From Hyphomicrobiales bacterium (lineage in GTDB: Bacteria; Pseudomonadota; Alphaproteobacteria; Rhizobiales; Devosiaceae): a stretch of 24,961 nt of DNA. The DNA lies in contig JALSJY010000052.1 of the NCBI GenBank assembly GCA_026989045.1, forward strand, positions 1 through 24,961. Direction: 5' to 3'. Shown one piece after another: positions 7,752 through 15,664 of this stretch (position 1 is the first letter of the stretch; each line of letters starts with the position of its first letter). Under the pieces are notes generated by a model that ran no database searches, had not been told where the DNA came from, and worked only from the letters and a program-made list of their open reading frames with translations. The position numbers and the translations under genes were made by a program.

Positions 7752-10471
7752 GCTGCTACCTCCACATCAATAACCCCTTCGGTTCTTTTTAATGCATCAA
7801 GCAGCCCCTTACGATCAAATTTGGCAATAAAGTCAAACATTCCTAGTTGATCTGCACGCTTTTGAGAGGCAGGGCCAACAAAAGCCGATAAAGCAATAAC
7901 TGGCCAATTTGCAGCATTTTTATCTTCACTTAAGCATCTTGTTAGCGTGAAACCGTCCATATTTGGCATTTCAATATCTGTTACAACAATGTCATATTTT
8001 TCACCGCTCTTAACTAAATCATAGGCCTCTATTCCGTCTTCTACCGCGGTTACATCATAGCCAGCGCCAATTAAAACAGGAACAATCATATTGCGGAAAA
8101 ACGGGCTGTCTTCGGCATAGAGTAATTTTCTTGTTTTTGGGCCAACTTGCTCTTTACGCTCAAACCAATCAGCAAATGCTAGTGGTAAATAATAGCCAAC
8201 GTCCAACACTTCTGTGGCCTGCCCACTGATTATTGCGCTTCCCAAAAATCCATCGCCATTACTATCAACCTGCAACTCAAGCTTATCTTGCACAATGTCA
8301 ATAATTCTATCAACAACCAAGCCCATAACCCGCTCACCCTCAGCAAATACCAATAAGGAGAAAGTGCCGTCTTTTTGTTGTTTGCCACTTTCATTAACAT
8401 AAACAAGCGGCATTAAGCGGCCACGATACTGCACCATATTGCGATCACCCGAACGCTCTATTGTGCTTATGTCAAATTCCTCTAAGCGAGTAACAAGTGA
8501 AAGCGGCACTGCTTTTGGATCGCCACTACCTGCTTCAAAAATCAAAAGTGAAATGCTTCCATCATCTTTTTTAACGGCTTGCGCCTCGTCTTGTTCAAGT
8601 GAGGCTTCGCTTTCAAGAGTAGTGCCAACGGCTTGTGCAATGCCATTAGGATCAACAATCATGATCACTGATCCATCGCCCATTATGGTAGTTCCTGAGA
8701 ACATTGAGACCTCTTTTAACATGTTTGACATCGGCTTAACTACAATTTCTTCTGTATGAAAAACCTCATCGACAATTATGCCAAATGAGCGTGTGCCAAC
8801 TTGCGCAACTACAACAAAGGTTGAATTTGATTTTATCTTTTTATCTGGATTTTTATTCTCTATCCCAAGCAAATTTGTTAATCTCACAATTGGCAAGAGT
8901 GAGTTTCTTAGGCGTAAAACCTCTGCATCTTTGATTTTTTCAATTCGGTTTTCACTACCCATATTAACCCGCACTAACTCGCTAACAGCAAGTTGGGGAA
9001 TAGCAAATCTCTCACCTGCTGTTTCAATAATCAATGCCGGAATAATAGCCAATGTAAGAGGGATTTTTATGGTGACGGTTGTGCCAAAACCCTCTTTGCT
9101 TTTTAAATCGATTGAGCCACCAATCAATTCAATATTTGTGCGCACAACGTCCATACCCACACCACGGCCAGAGACAGAGGTTACTTTTTCTGCAGTAGAA
9201 AAACCAGGGTGAAAAATATATTTTTGAATTTGATTATCGCTCATAGAGGCAATTTCAGCCTCTGATGCAAGGCCTTGAGTGAGCAGCTTTTCTTTTAGCT
9301 TTTGAGTTGGCAAACCTTTGCCATCATCAGCGATAGAAATAATAATATGCCCGCCCTCATGATAGGCTGAAAGCCTGATTGTGCCTGTTTTGCTTTTGTT
9401 GGCTTTTTGCCTCTCGTCTGGCATTTCTATGCCATGATCGGCAGAATTTCGCACCATGTGAGTTAGTGGATCACGAATAAGCTCTAGCACCTGACGATCA
9501 AGCTCTGTTTCCGCTCCCACCATATCCAAATCAATCGGCTTGCCAAGTTCAACGCTTAAGTCACGCACAATTCGCGGCAATTTACCCCATGCATTACCAA
9601 TTGGCTGCATGCGGGTTTTCATCACCCCTTCTTGTAATTCAGCAGTAACATTTGAGAGCCTTTGCAATGGCGTAGCAAACTCGCTCTCTTCGTGATTTCC
9701 TTCATAACGGCGAGAAATTTCTAGCAATTGATTTCTGGTTAAAACAAGTTCAGAAACCATTGTCATCAAATCTTCAATAGTTTGAACATTCACGCGTATG
9801 CTTTGGTTGGCAAGCGAAGCCTCCCCTTTAGCTTTTTTAGTTGGTGCTGGGGTTTGCTTTTTAGCTTCCTTTGGAGGTGAAAGATCTGGCCCTTGGGCAT
9901 TTTGAAAAGCTGCCTCTAAATCCTCAAGCGAAACCTCACCTGGTTTTAACTCACGCCCTAATGTGCCGCCACCTGTTGCTTCTTTTACTTGTGGGGTTTC
10001 TTCTTGTTTAGCCTCTTCTTTGGCCTCTTCTTGCTCGTCTTTTCCTGCCTTTAAATCTTCAACCTTCTCTTCAGCAACTGGATTATTCTTATCCTCAACA
10101 ACACCTGCTAAAATAAGCAATCTGTTTATCAACTCATCATCACTTCCCTCAGGCTCTTGTTGAGTTTCTTCTAACTCTGCTAAAATATCTTTTATCTGAT
10201 CAATTGATTCTAAAATTGTTGAAACACCATCATCGGTAACTTTTGCGCCATCACGATAAGTCCCCATCAGGGTTTCACCCGCATGAGCTAGCATTTCTAA
10301 GCGGGGTAGCCCCAAAAACCCACAAGTTCCCTTTATTGTATGGACAAGTCTAAAAACATTATCCAAAATCTGAGCATTATCAGGCTCACGCTCAAACCTA
10401 ACCAATTCATTATCAACCACCTCTAAACTTTCATTAGTCTCGGTTAAAAACTCAGTTAGTAAATCATCCAT
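7748..10471 (-). CDS. cheA: hybrid chemotaxis histidine kinase CheA with two CheW-like domains and a C-terminal receiver
   Basis: A 907-residue kinase. Order: Hpt domain at 1-100 with phospho-His H44 (LVHTIKGTCGFLG); a long Lys/Glu-rich linker at about 105-220 in place of a recognisable P2 CheY-binding domain; dimerisation domain at 224-295; HATPase domain at about 300-470 with N box HMVRNSADHGIE, DDGKG and GRGVGMDVV; a CheW-like domain at about 473-610; a second at about 636-770; and a receiver at 782-900 with phospho-acceptor D832 (VTDIEMPNMDG) and Lys in IAKFD. Standard CheA has one CheW-like domain and no receiver. The extra receiver may act as phosphate sink or internal regulator, as in other CheA-CheY hybrids (inference). 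GAGG 7 nt before the ATG supports the start. First gene of the operon; a 27-bp element shared with rpoH lies 195 nt upstream. Confidence 0.96.
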   Translation of the reverse strand: MDDLLTEFLTETNESLEVVDNELVRFEREPDNAQILDNVFRLVHTIKGTCGFLGLPRLEMLAHAGETLMGTYRDGAKVTDDGVSTILESIDQIKDILAELEETQQEPEGSDDELINRLLILAGVVEDKNNPVAEEKVEDLKAGKDEQEEAKEEAKQEETPQVKEATGGGTLGRELKPGEVSLEDLEAAFQNAQGPDLSPPKEAKKQTPAPTKKAKGEASLANQSIRVNVQTIEDLMTMVSELVLTRNQLLEISRRYEGNHEESEFATPLQRLSNVTAELQEGVMKTRMQPIGNAWGKLPRIVRDLSVELGKPIDLDMVGAETELDRQVLELIRDPLTHMVRNSADHGIEMPDERQKANKSKTGTIRLSAYHEGGHIIISIADDGKGLPTQKLKEKLLTQGLASEAEIASMSDNQIQKYIFHPGFSTAEKVTSVSGRGVGMDVVRTNIELIGGSIDLKSKEGFGTTVTIKIPLTLAIIPALIIETAGERFAIPQLAVSELVRVNMGSENRIEKIKDAEVLRLRNSLLPIVRLTNLLGIENKNPDKKIKSNSTFVVVAQVGTRSFGIIVDEVFHTEEIVVKPMSNMLKEVSMFSGTTIMGDGSVIMIVDPNGIAQAVGTTLESEASLEQDEAQAVKKDDGSISLLIFEAGSGDPKAVPLSLVTRLEEFDISTIERSGDRNMVQYRGRLMPLVYVNESGKQQKDGTFSLLVFAEGERVMGLVVDRIIDIVQDKLELQVDSNGDGFLGSAIISGQATEVLDVGYYLPLAFADWFERKEQVGPKTRKLLYAEDSPFFRNMIVPVLIGAGYDVTAVEDGIEAYDLVKSGEKYDIVVTDIEMPNMDGFTLTRCLSEDKNAANWPVIALSAFVGPASQKRADQLGMFDFIAKFDRKGLLDALKRTEGVIDVEVAA

Positions 10472-10666
10472 AAAGTTGCCTCATAATTTGCCTGCGTATA
10501 AATTGACATAAAGTCAGGTTTTTCATGAGCAAAGGTGGACGATTTTTGGTTAATGAATAGTTTCAAATTGCAGCAACTAGTATTCGTACTTAGTTTTTTC
10601 ACAAACCCACAATGAATCAAAAATGATGAGAATATTTGCACAAAATTACCAGCTAACAATATATAG

Positions 10667-10693
10667 TTGCCGTAACGTAACGTTCGGTTCGGC
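10667..10693 (-). promoter_or_regulatory. 27-bp quasi-palindromic element upstream of cheA (copy 1)
   Basis: Read toward cheA it runs GCCGAACCGAAC, then GTTACGTTACGGCAA. It is identical over 27 bp to 15665-15691 upstream of rpoH. Each half holds a tandem 5-mer, CGAAC twice and TTACG twice, around a central AACGTT, giving an imperfect dyad typical of an operator for a dimeric or double-dimeric regulator. It is much more GC-rich than its surroundings. It ends 195 nt before the cheA ATG. The bound protein is unknown. Confidence 0.6.
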
Positions 10694-10735
10694 AAGTATA
10701 TATTATATATTGCTCTTAATAGAGTTGGATTTGTT

Positions 10736-10750
10736 TCAGATATTATCTGA
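10736..10750. repeat. 15-nt perfect palindrome downstream of chpT
   Basis: TCAGATATTATCTGA has 7-bp arms around a central T. It sits about 20 nt past the chpT stop codon and 43 nt from the 27-bp element. No T-run follows in either direction, so it does not look like a complete terminator. It could be a binding site or part of a weak 3' hairpin. Confidence 0.35.
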
Positions 10751-10769
10751 TTGCTGGGGCAATAATTAT

Positions 10770-11465
10770 CTAGCTGATTGGCGTTGCGATAAAGGTTAGC
10801 AGGCCATCTTCAAGTGAGAGTTGAATATCTGTTTGTGACATTCTGGCTAATAGGCCTGTATAAAAAGGTTGAATTCCTCTTGCGTCAACACCCTCTTTTG
10901 GGTTGCCAGCCAAAAGCTCTTTGGTGCCTAATGGAACAAGAGTTTTTTGTCTTTTTTCAGGATCACTAGTTGCAGAAATTTTCAAAACTTCCTTGCCTGC
11001 CTCTCCCTCAATATCAACAATCACATCACCACCCCTTGGCACACCAGCCAACACAATTACCAACATATTCATCAGCAATTTTGCTTTGTTTTTTGGCAAA
11101 AACATTGGAGGGATTTTCCACTCCAAATCCGCTTTTTCAATAGCAAAAAGAATATTTGCAACCCGCTCACATTCACGCGTATCAAATTCTGTTCCTGCGG
11201 TTGACGAAGCGCCATAAGCAAGACGGGCATATTCAAGTTTTGCTTGAGCCTGCTTGGCTGCACTTGCAATCATTTCTTTAGCAAAATCCGCCATGGCAGC
11301 CTGCTCAGGATCTGCAAGAGTTTCAAGGCCATTATTAACTGCGCCTACTGGGTTTATTAAATCATGACAGACTTTTGAGCAAAGCATTGCAGCAAGATCA
11401 TTGGCTTCAAGGTCAATTATTTCAATTATTTCTTTTTCAACTGGCGTTTCTTTTATATCGGTCAT
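10770..11465 (-). CDS. chpT: histidine phosphotransferase ChpT
   Basis: Relays phosphate from the hybrid kinase CckA to CtrA and CpdR. The 231-residue protein has the dimerisation/Hpt helical hairpin at about 20-90 with the phospho-acceptor H34 in SKVCHDLINPVGAVNNGLE, the signature of the ChpT family, followed by a degenerate ATPase-like domain (about 95-230) lacking ATP-binding boxes, as expected. AAGGA lies 9 nt before the ATG. In Brucella, from memory, eipA, chpT and ctrA are adjacent; here chpT stays near eipA while the che cluster separates it from ctrA. The gene for the YHS-like protein lies 81 nt upstream on the same strand, so the two may share a transcript. Confidence 0.94.
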   Translation of the reverse strand: MTDIKETPVEKEIIEIIDLEANDLAAMLCSKVCHDLINPVGAVNNGLETLADPEQAAMADFAKEMIASAAKQAQAKLEYARLAYGASSTAGTEFDTRECERVANILFAIEKADLEWKIPPMFLPKNKAKLLMNMLVIVLAGVPRGGDVIVDIEGEAGKEVLKISATSDPEKRQKTLVPLGTKELLAGNPKEGVDARGIQPFYTGLLARMSQTDIQLSLEDGLLTFIATPIS

Positions 11466-11546
11466 GCAAATATTTCCTTATTTAAAGCGAATGGAATCAA
11501 GGGTGATAGAATCATAATTATATAGCTAGGGGAATCTAAATCTCAT

Positions 11547-12080
11547 TTATTTGGGTGGATTGCTGGCATTAGCGGTAAAAAACTCCCAATTTCTTTGCGC
11601 CTTTATATAAGAAGAGCGCTGAGCTAGCATAAAAGCATCACGGTTTGAGATTGAATAAAATAAAAATAAACGGCCAGCAAGAACTTCATATACATTTGGA
11701 TTGCCATCTGAAAGATAACCACGTGCTAGACCCATAGAGCCATGCCCGCCAAAAATCGGGCTGTAAATTTCTGGTGAAAGTGCAAAAATATCTCGATTTG
11801 CTTCATTAGAAAAAATCCAAGGAACTCCAAACCATATATATTCATACTCAGGCAAGCCCTGCACTGGCTCAGAATTAGTAAAATATGAAACAGGGTCATA
11901 ACCACCAATTGCATAGCCGCTTAGCGGATCAGTAACAATTACATTTTGCAGTTGTTTTGTGCCTGCAAATGCAAGGGAAATTAAAACCACAGAAAAAGCC
12001 AATGCAAAAAACAGATATAAAAATGCTCTAAAAAGCATATTGGTTAATGAAAATTTACTTATTTGCCGTATCATTGCCAC
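11547..12080 (-). CDS. exported YHS-domain-like protein
   Basis: A 177-residue protein with a signal peptide or N-terminal anchor: basic start, hydrophobic stretch at about 15-38 and likely cleavage after AFA near residue 39. The mature part matches the YHS family pattern: IGGYDPVSYFTNSEPVQG, YEYIWFGVPWIFSNEANRDIF, PEIYSPIFGG, then GNPNVYEVLAGRLFLFYS and NRDAF. In typical YHS proteins FGGYCA follows PxxYxPxF; here it reads FGGHGS, so the usual Cys is missing. The function of such periplasmic YHS proteins is not established, though metal binding is often proposed. It is divergent from eipA (110-nt gap) and upstream of chpT. The first of several possible ATGs was kept because it gives a normal signal-peptide n-region; a start at the ATG for residue 15 is also possible. 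Confidence 0.72.
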   Translation of the reverse strand: MAMIRQISKFSLTNMLFRAFLYLFFALAFSVVLISLAFAGTKQLQNVIVTDPLSGYAIGGYDPVSYFTNSEPVQGLPEYEYIWFGVPWIFSNEANRDIFALSPEIYSPIFGGHGSMGLARGYLSDGNPNVYEVLAGRLFLFYSISNRDAFMLAQRSSYIKAQRNWEFFTANASNPPK

Positions 12081-12190
12081 TAATTGTCACTTTAATATTT
12101 TATTGCTTCTAGAATCATAGGCTAAACAAAAATAATGAGGCCAAGGTAAAGAAGTGAAATTTTATTTACTATCAACTGGAGTTTGATAAA

Positions 12191-12763
12191 ATGTTCAAGC
12201 GGTTTGCTGCTATAATTTTAGTGTTTTCTTCAATATTTCTAACCCCAATTAGTGTTTTTGCTCAAGCTGGTGCTGTTTCTGAAACTTATTCAAGTGATGA
12301 TTTAGTCAATACAGGAAATAAATTTTTTGGTGAAGTGGCACAAGGACTTGCTGCACTAGTAGAGCGCACAGTTTCACAATATGGCCTGCCAAACGCATAT
12401 ATACTTGGCCAAGAAGCATCTGGCGCTCTATTTGCTGGCGCTCGATATGGTGAGGGAACTATGTATACAAGAAATGAGGGGCAGAGATCTGTTTTTTGGC
12501 AAGGCCCTTCAATTGGTTTTGATGTTGGGGGTGATGGCTCACGGGTGATGATGCTGGTTTATAACCTTCCAACAGTTGATTCTATTTATGGTCGTTATCC
12601 TGGTGTTGATGGCTCGGCCTATGTTATTGGTGGGCTTGGTATGACGGCACTTGGATATAATAATATTTATATTGTGCCTATTCGCTCAGGCATTGGCGCA
12701 AGGCTTGGGGTGAATGTTGGATATTTAAAATTCACAAAAGCACCAACTTGGAATCCATTTTAA
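12191..12763 (+). CDS. eipA: periplasmic envelope-integrity protein EipA (DUF1134)
   Basis: The 190-residue product has a clear Sec signal peptide (1-24, cleavage after VFA) and a mature domain of the DUF1134 family: GLAALVERTVSQYGLPNAYI, EASGALFAGARYGEGTMY, WQGPSIGFDVGGDGSR, VGGLG-like IGGLGMTALG, and IVPIRSGIGARLGVNVGYLKFT before the end at NPF. In Brucella abortus EipA is a small beta-barrel periplasmic protein needed for envelope stress resistance and linked to CtrA control (family knowledge). GGAG lies 9 nt before the ATG. Placement within 1 kb of chpT fits that link. I assign the name by family match; the role in this organism is inferred. Confidence 0.88.
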   Translation: MFKRFAAIILVFSSIFLTPISVFAQAGAVSETYSSDDLVNTGNKFFGEVAQGLAALVERTVSQYGLPNAYILGQEASGALFAGARYGEGTMYTRNEGQRSVFWQGPSIGFDVGGDGSRVMMLVYNLPTVDSIYGRYPGVDGSAYVIGGLGMTALGYNNIYIVPIRSGIGARLGVNVGYLKFTKAPTWNPF

Positions 12764-12858
12764 TTTATACCCCACTTTAACATTAAATATCTTTTCTATT
12801 ATGATTTGCGTTTTCAATGTGAATAGCGATAAACTGTGCTGACAAATAATAGTTCTAA

Positions 12859-14148
12859 TTGAAATGTAAAAAATTGAGCGTTGAAAATATAATTTATTTA
12901 GCTTTAGGGTTCTTAATTGCTTCCCTCTTAGCGCTGGTGATTATGTCTCGTGTCTGGAAGCGTGCTGAGCGCCTTACCAAGCGGCGCTTGGAATCTGACA
13001 GACCCGTGACAAGAGCTGAAATTTTAGCAAATAAAGATCAATTACGGGCAGAATTTGCGCTTTCAACACGTCAACTTGAAAAAACCATAGAAATTTTACG
13101 AGAAAAAATATCAAAGCAACTTGCTCAGATAAGCGAGAATAAGAATGAAAATGCAATTCTTAAATCTAAGCAAATTAAATTAACTGCTATCATTGAAGAA
13201 CTTTCTCAAGATAAATTGCTTGCAAAAGAACGTATTTTAAATTTTGAAAAACAAGTTAGCGACCTTTCGCAACGTTTGCGCATGCGCGAACGGGAGTTGA
13301 GTGAAGTTAAGGCAAGAGGGCATAGTTTAAGTTCTTCTCTTATCACTCAAAAGAATGAAAATGCTGATTTAAAATCCAAGAATATTAAACAGCAAAACAT
13401 TATTAAAGAATTTGATAAAACTGAAAAAACAATCAAAACACAAATATTTGAGCTTGAAGAGCAATCTAACGAACTTAAAAAAAAGCTACATTTCCATGAA
13501 AACATATTAAAAGAAAACAAGGCAAAAAGAGATAAGTTAAGCTCACAAGTTAACAACCAAGAAAATAAAAATTCTTCACTAACTGCCAAACAAGCTGAGC
13601 AGCAAGCTATAATTGAACAGCTTGATAAGAAAAATAGGGCAACTAAGGGTCAAATTACTAGGCTTAAAAAACAAGACTCAGCTCTGTCTGAACTTTTTAA
13701 AAGCCAAGAAAAAGAGTTGCAATTAATTAGAAGACAGTCAGCATCGATTTCTAACAACATCAAAAATAATGACCGTAAATCCCAAGTAACATTGGCAGAG
13801 CGACGCATTTCAAATGCCAGCGATCATCTAGATAGTCTTGCAAAAACCACTACGAAACAAATAACCACAAAAAATATTGAGAGTGATGATGATAAAATAA
13901 AAATGCTAAAAACTATGATTTCTGACTTAGAGCATGCAATTATTAGCAAAGACAGATATAGCAATAAAAAAATAATGCGCAAACAGTTGCAAGATATTGC
14001 AAAAACTACTTCATCAATTTTGACAAAGCCCAAAGCCATAAATAACAAGGCCAGCAAAAATATCGATAATAATATAAGCCTGTTTGATAGGGTTCAAAAA
14101 TTTGTTGAGAAAAATGTCGATGACGCAATATCAAAAGCAAAAAATTAA
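12859..14148 (+). CDS. membrane-anchored coiled-coil protein with three 70-residue repeats
   Basis: I do not know its function. Residues 9-33 form one membrane segment, followed by a basic juxtamembrane stretch (VWKRAERLTKRRLESDRPVTRAEI) and KDQLRAEFALSTRQLE, a block I recall from rhizobial hypothetical proteins in similar places. Residues 60-310 are continuous coiled coil. Three tandem repeats of exactly 70 residues (ten heptads) occupy 96-165, 166-235 and 236-305; each begins N-E/K-N and carries a K then II at fixed places. The tail (310-429) is Lys/Ser-rich with short helices. The start is a TTG at 12859; a TTG at 12874 would also keep the membrane segment, whereas the first in-frame ATG (near 12940) would destroy it. 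Composition is very AT-rich and Lys-rich. It lies 95 nt after eipA on the same strand, so an envelope role is a reasonable guess. Confidence 0.75.
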   Translation: MKCKKLSVENIIYLALGFLIASLLALVIMSRVWKRAERLTKRRLESDRPVTRAEILANKDQLRAEFALSTRQLEKTIEILREKISKQLAQISENKNENAILKSKQIKLTAIIEELSQDKLLAKERILNFEKQVSDLSQRLRMRERELSEVKARGHSLSSSLITQKNENADLKSKNIKQQNIIKEFDKTEKTIKTQIFELEEQSNELKKKLHFHENILKENKAKRDKLSSQVNNQENKNSSLTAKQAEQQAIIEQLDKKNRATKGQITRLKKQDSALSELFKSQEKELQLIRRQSASISNNIKNNDRKSQVTLAERRISNASDHLDSLAKTTTKQITTKNIESDDDKIKMLKTMISDLEHAIISKDRYSNKKIMRKQLQDIAKTTSSILTKPKAINNKASKNIDNNISLFDRVQKFVEKNVDDAISKAKN

Positions 14149-14207
14149 AACTTATTTTTTATAATGCTTAAGCTATCCAAAATATATTCAATATCTATCC
14201 GACTTTA

Positions 14208-14561
14208 TTATTGAGTAGCAAAATCAATATCACGAATAACTGCACCAGTTGTTCCATCTATCAAACGTAATTTTGTCTTATTATCAATGATATATGTTAT
14301 TGCAATCATGCCTTCGCTTGGCACTGCTGATAAGATTTTCGCACCGGCTGGTGTGACTAAAACACCTGCAGAATATTTACTTGCTTCTAGTTGCTCAATT
14401 TTATCACCCTTAAAAATTACTATTGCAATGATAGCAATTATACCAACCAATAATAGACTCAAAGAAAAGATGAATGATTTTTTTGCTCGTGCTATTAAAG
14501 CGGCTGTATCTGGTGATATAGCTTGATTATCATCATTTGAATTATTAACTGGAGAAGACAT
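14208..14561 (-). CDS. small single-pass membrane protein (DUF6476-like)
   Basis: With the ATG at 14561 the product has 117 residues: a polar N-terminus (1-27), one membrane helix at about 29-52 (SFIFSLSLLLVGIIAIIAIVIF), then a small beta-rich domain of about 60 residues with LVTPAGAKILSAVPSEGMIAITY and LRLIDGTTGAVIRDIDF. This layout matches the alphaproteobacterial DUF6476 family as I recall it, which is also found beside rluD-like genes. A start 63 codons upstream is open but would lie inside rluD and encode a low-quality leader; AGGG upstream of 14561 is a usable ribosome-binding site. Its ATG and that of rluD overlap in a CATG. Function unknown. Confidence 0.7.
   Translation of the reverse strand: MSSPVNNSNDDNQAISPDTAALIARAKKSFIFSLSLLLVGIIAIIAIVIFKGDKIEQLEASKYSAGVLVTPAGAKILSAVPSEGMIAITYIIDNKTKLRLIDGTTGAVIRDIDFATQ
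14551..14554 (+). promoter_or_regulatory. ribosome-binding site fixing the rluD start
   Basis: GGAG lies 5 nt before the rluD ATG at 14560. It is inside the first codons of the divergent small membrane protein, and supports starting both genes within the shared CATG. Confidence 0.7.
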
Positions 14562-15570
14562 GCCAAAAAGCCCTAAAAATGAGGTTGTTACAAATTTTAT
14601 TGTTGAAGATGAAACCCCTCCAACTCGTCTAGATGCTTTTTTGGGTAAAGCACAAAACGAAATGAGCCGCACGCGTATTAAACAGCTCATTCTTGAGGGG
14701 GCAGTCTTTATCAACGGCATTAGGATAGTTGAGCCACGCCATAAGGTCAAACCTGAAGATGAAATTATTTTATCTGCCCCCCCACCAAGTGATCCTGCTC
14801 CTAAGCCACAAAATATTGCGCTTGATATTGTTTATGAAGATGATGACCTCATCGTTATCAATAAACCTGTTGGAATGGTTGTTCACCCAGCCCCTGGATC
14901 ACCAGATGGAACACTGGTAAATGCACTTATTCATCATTGTGGAGATAGTTTTGCTGGTATTGGCGGGGTCAAACGCCCTGGAATAGTGCATCGGCTAGAT
15001 AAAGATACTTCTGGCATTATGGTTGTAGCAAAAAACGAGAGGGCGCTAAATCACTTGGCAAAACAATTTGCAGATCATGGCAAAAAAGGTCCATTAAAAA
15101 GAAGCTATATTGCTTTTGTTTGGGAGCGTTTTCAAACTGGATCAGGCAATATTATTGCCCCGCTTGGGCGCGATAAATTTAATCGCTTAAAACAATCTGT
15201 TAGGCCAGATGGACGACATGCAATAACTCATTATCAGACTATTAGCAGATATGGCGGCAAGGGCTGGGAAATAACAAAAATGCACTGCCATCTTGAAACA
15301 GGGCGAACCCACCAAATTAGGGTTCACATGGCGCATATTAAACACCCGCTGATCTGCGATAAACTTTATGCCTCTGGCTTTGCAACAAAGGCTAGTATTT
15401 TGCCACAAAATTTACAACAAGCACTTGCCCAACTTAATCGGCAGGCATTACACGCAGCAGTTTTGGGGTTTGAGCACCCAAGAACTAAAAAAACAATGAT
15501 GTTTAGCGCTAAATTACCTGACGATATGGCTAAAGTGAATGAACAGCTAGAGGCATATAATCTTGCCTAG
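14560..15570 (+). CDS. rluD: 23S rRNA pseudouridine synthase RluD (RluA family)
   Basis: Isomerises uridines to pseudouridine in 23S rRNA (positions 1911, 1915 and 1917 in E. coli helix 69). The 336-residue protein has an S4 RNA-binding domain at about 20-75 (TRLDAFLGK, SRTRIKQLILEGAVFING) and the catalytic domain at about 88-320: DDLIVINKPVGMVVHPAPG, the active-site motif HRLDKDTSGIMVVAK with catalytic D147, and LETGRTHQIRVHMAHIKHPLICD. The S4 domain plus the wide GTLVNALIHHCG region points to RluD rather than RluA or RluC, but orthology inside this family is hard to settle by eye. The start is set by GGAG 5 nt upstream. Its stop codon is followed by a weak hairpin (15589-15616). Confidence 0.92.
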   Translation: MPKSPKNEVVTNFIVEDETPPTRLDAFLGKAQNEMSRTRIKQLILEGAVFINGIRIVEPRHKVKPEDEIILSAPPPSDPAPKPQNIALDIVYEDDDLIVINKPVGMVVHPAPGSPDGTLVNALIHHCGDSFAGIGGVKRPGIVHRLDKDTSGIMVVAKNERALNHLAKQFADHGKKGPLKRSYIAFVWERFQTGSGNIIAPLGRDKFNRLKQSVRPDGRHAITHYQTISRYGGKGWEITKMHCHLETGRTHQIRVHMAHIKHPLICDKLYASGFATKASILPQNLQQALAQLNRQALHAAVLGFEHPRTKKTMMFSAKLPDDMAKVNEQLEAYNLA

Positions 15571-15588
15571 TACAAACCCTAACTAAGC

Positions 15589-15616
15589 GCTGATTATTGG
15601 TGGCATAGTAATCAGC
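15589..15616. repeat. stem-loop downstream of rluD
   Basis: GCTGATTA (15589-15596) and TAATCAGC (15609-15616) form a perfect 8-bp stem with a 12-nt loop, 18 nt after the rluD stop codon. No T-run follows, so it is at best a weak terminator or a 3'-end stabiliser. Confidence 0.5.
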
Positions 15617-15664
15617 AATGATTTGGACAACAGTAGCTTGCCTACATTTAACTTTTCTATATTA

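Larger units (their letters stand above)
10472..10769. other. 298-nt non-coding region between chpT and cheA
   Basis: I see no convincing gene here. It should hold the cheA promoter, reading leftward. It contains the shared 27-bp quasi-palindrome (10667-10693), a 15-nt palindrome (10736-10750), a small ATTGC-TGGG-GCAAT hairpin (10750-10763), and on the reverse strand a TTAACCA near 10548-10554 that matches only one half of a CtrA box. I could not place -35/-10 hexamers with confidence. Confidence 0.6.

Noticed and set aside
10456..10695. 79-codon reverse frame upstream of cheA
   Set aside because: It spans the regulatory region and overlaps the cheA start. There is no good ribosome-binding site and no recognisable domain, and it begins inside the 27-bp element.
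14562..14750. N-terminal extension of the small membrane protein (start at 14750)
   Set aside because: It lies wholly inside rluD, encodes a basic leader with no likeness to the family, and the ATG at 14561 with its own AGGG is a better start.
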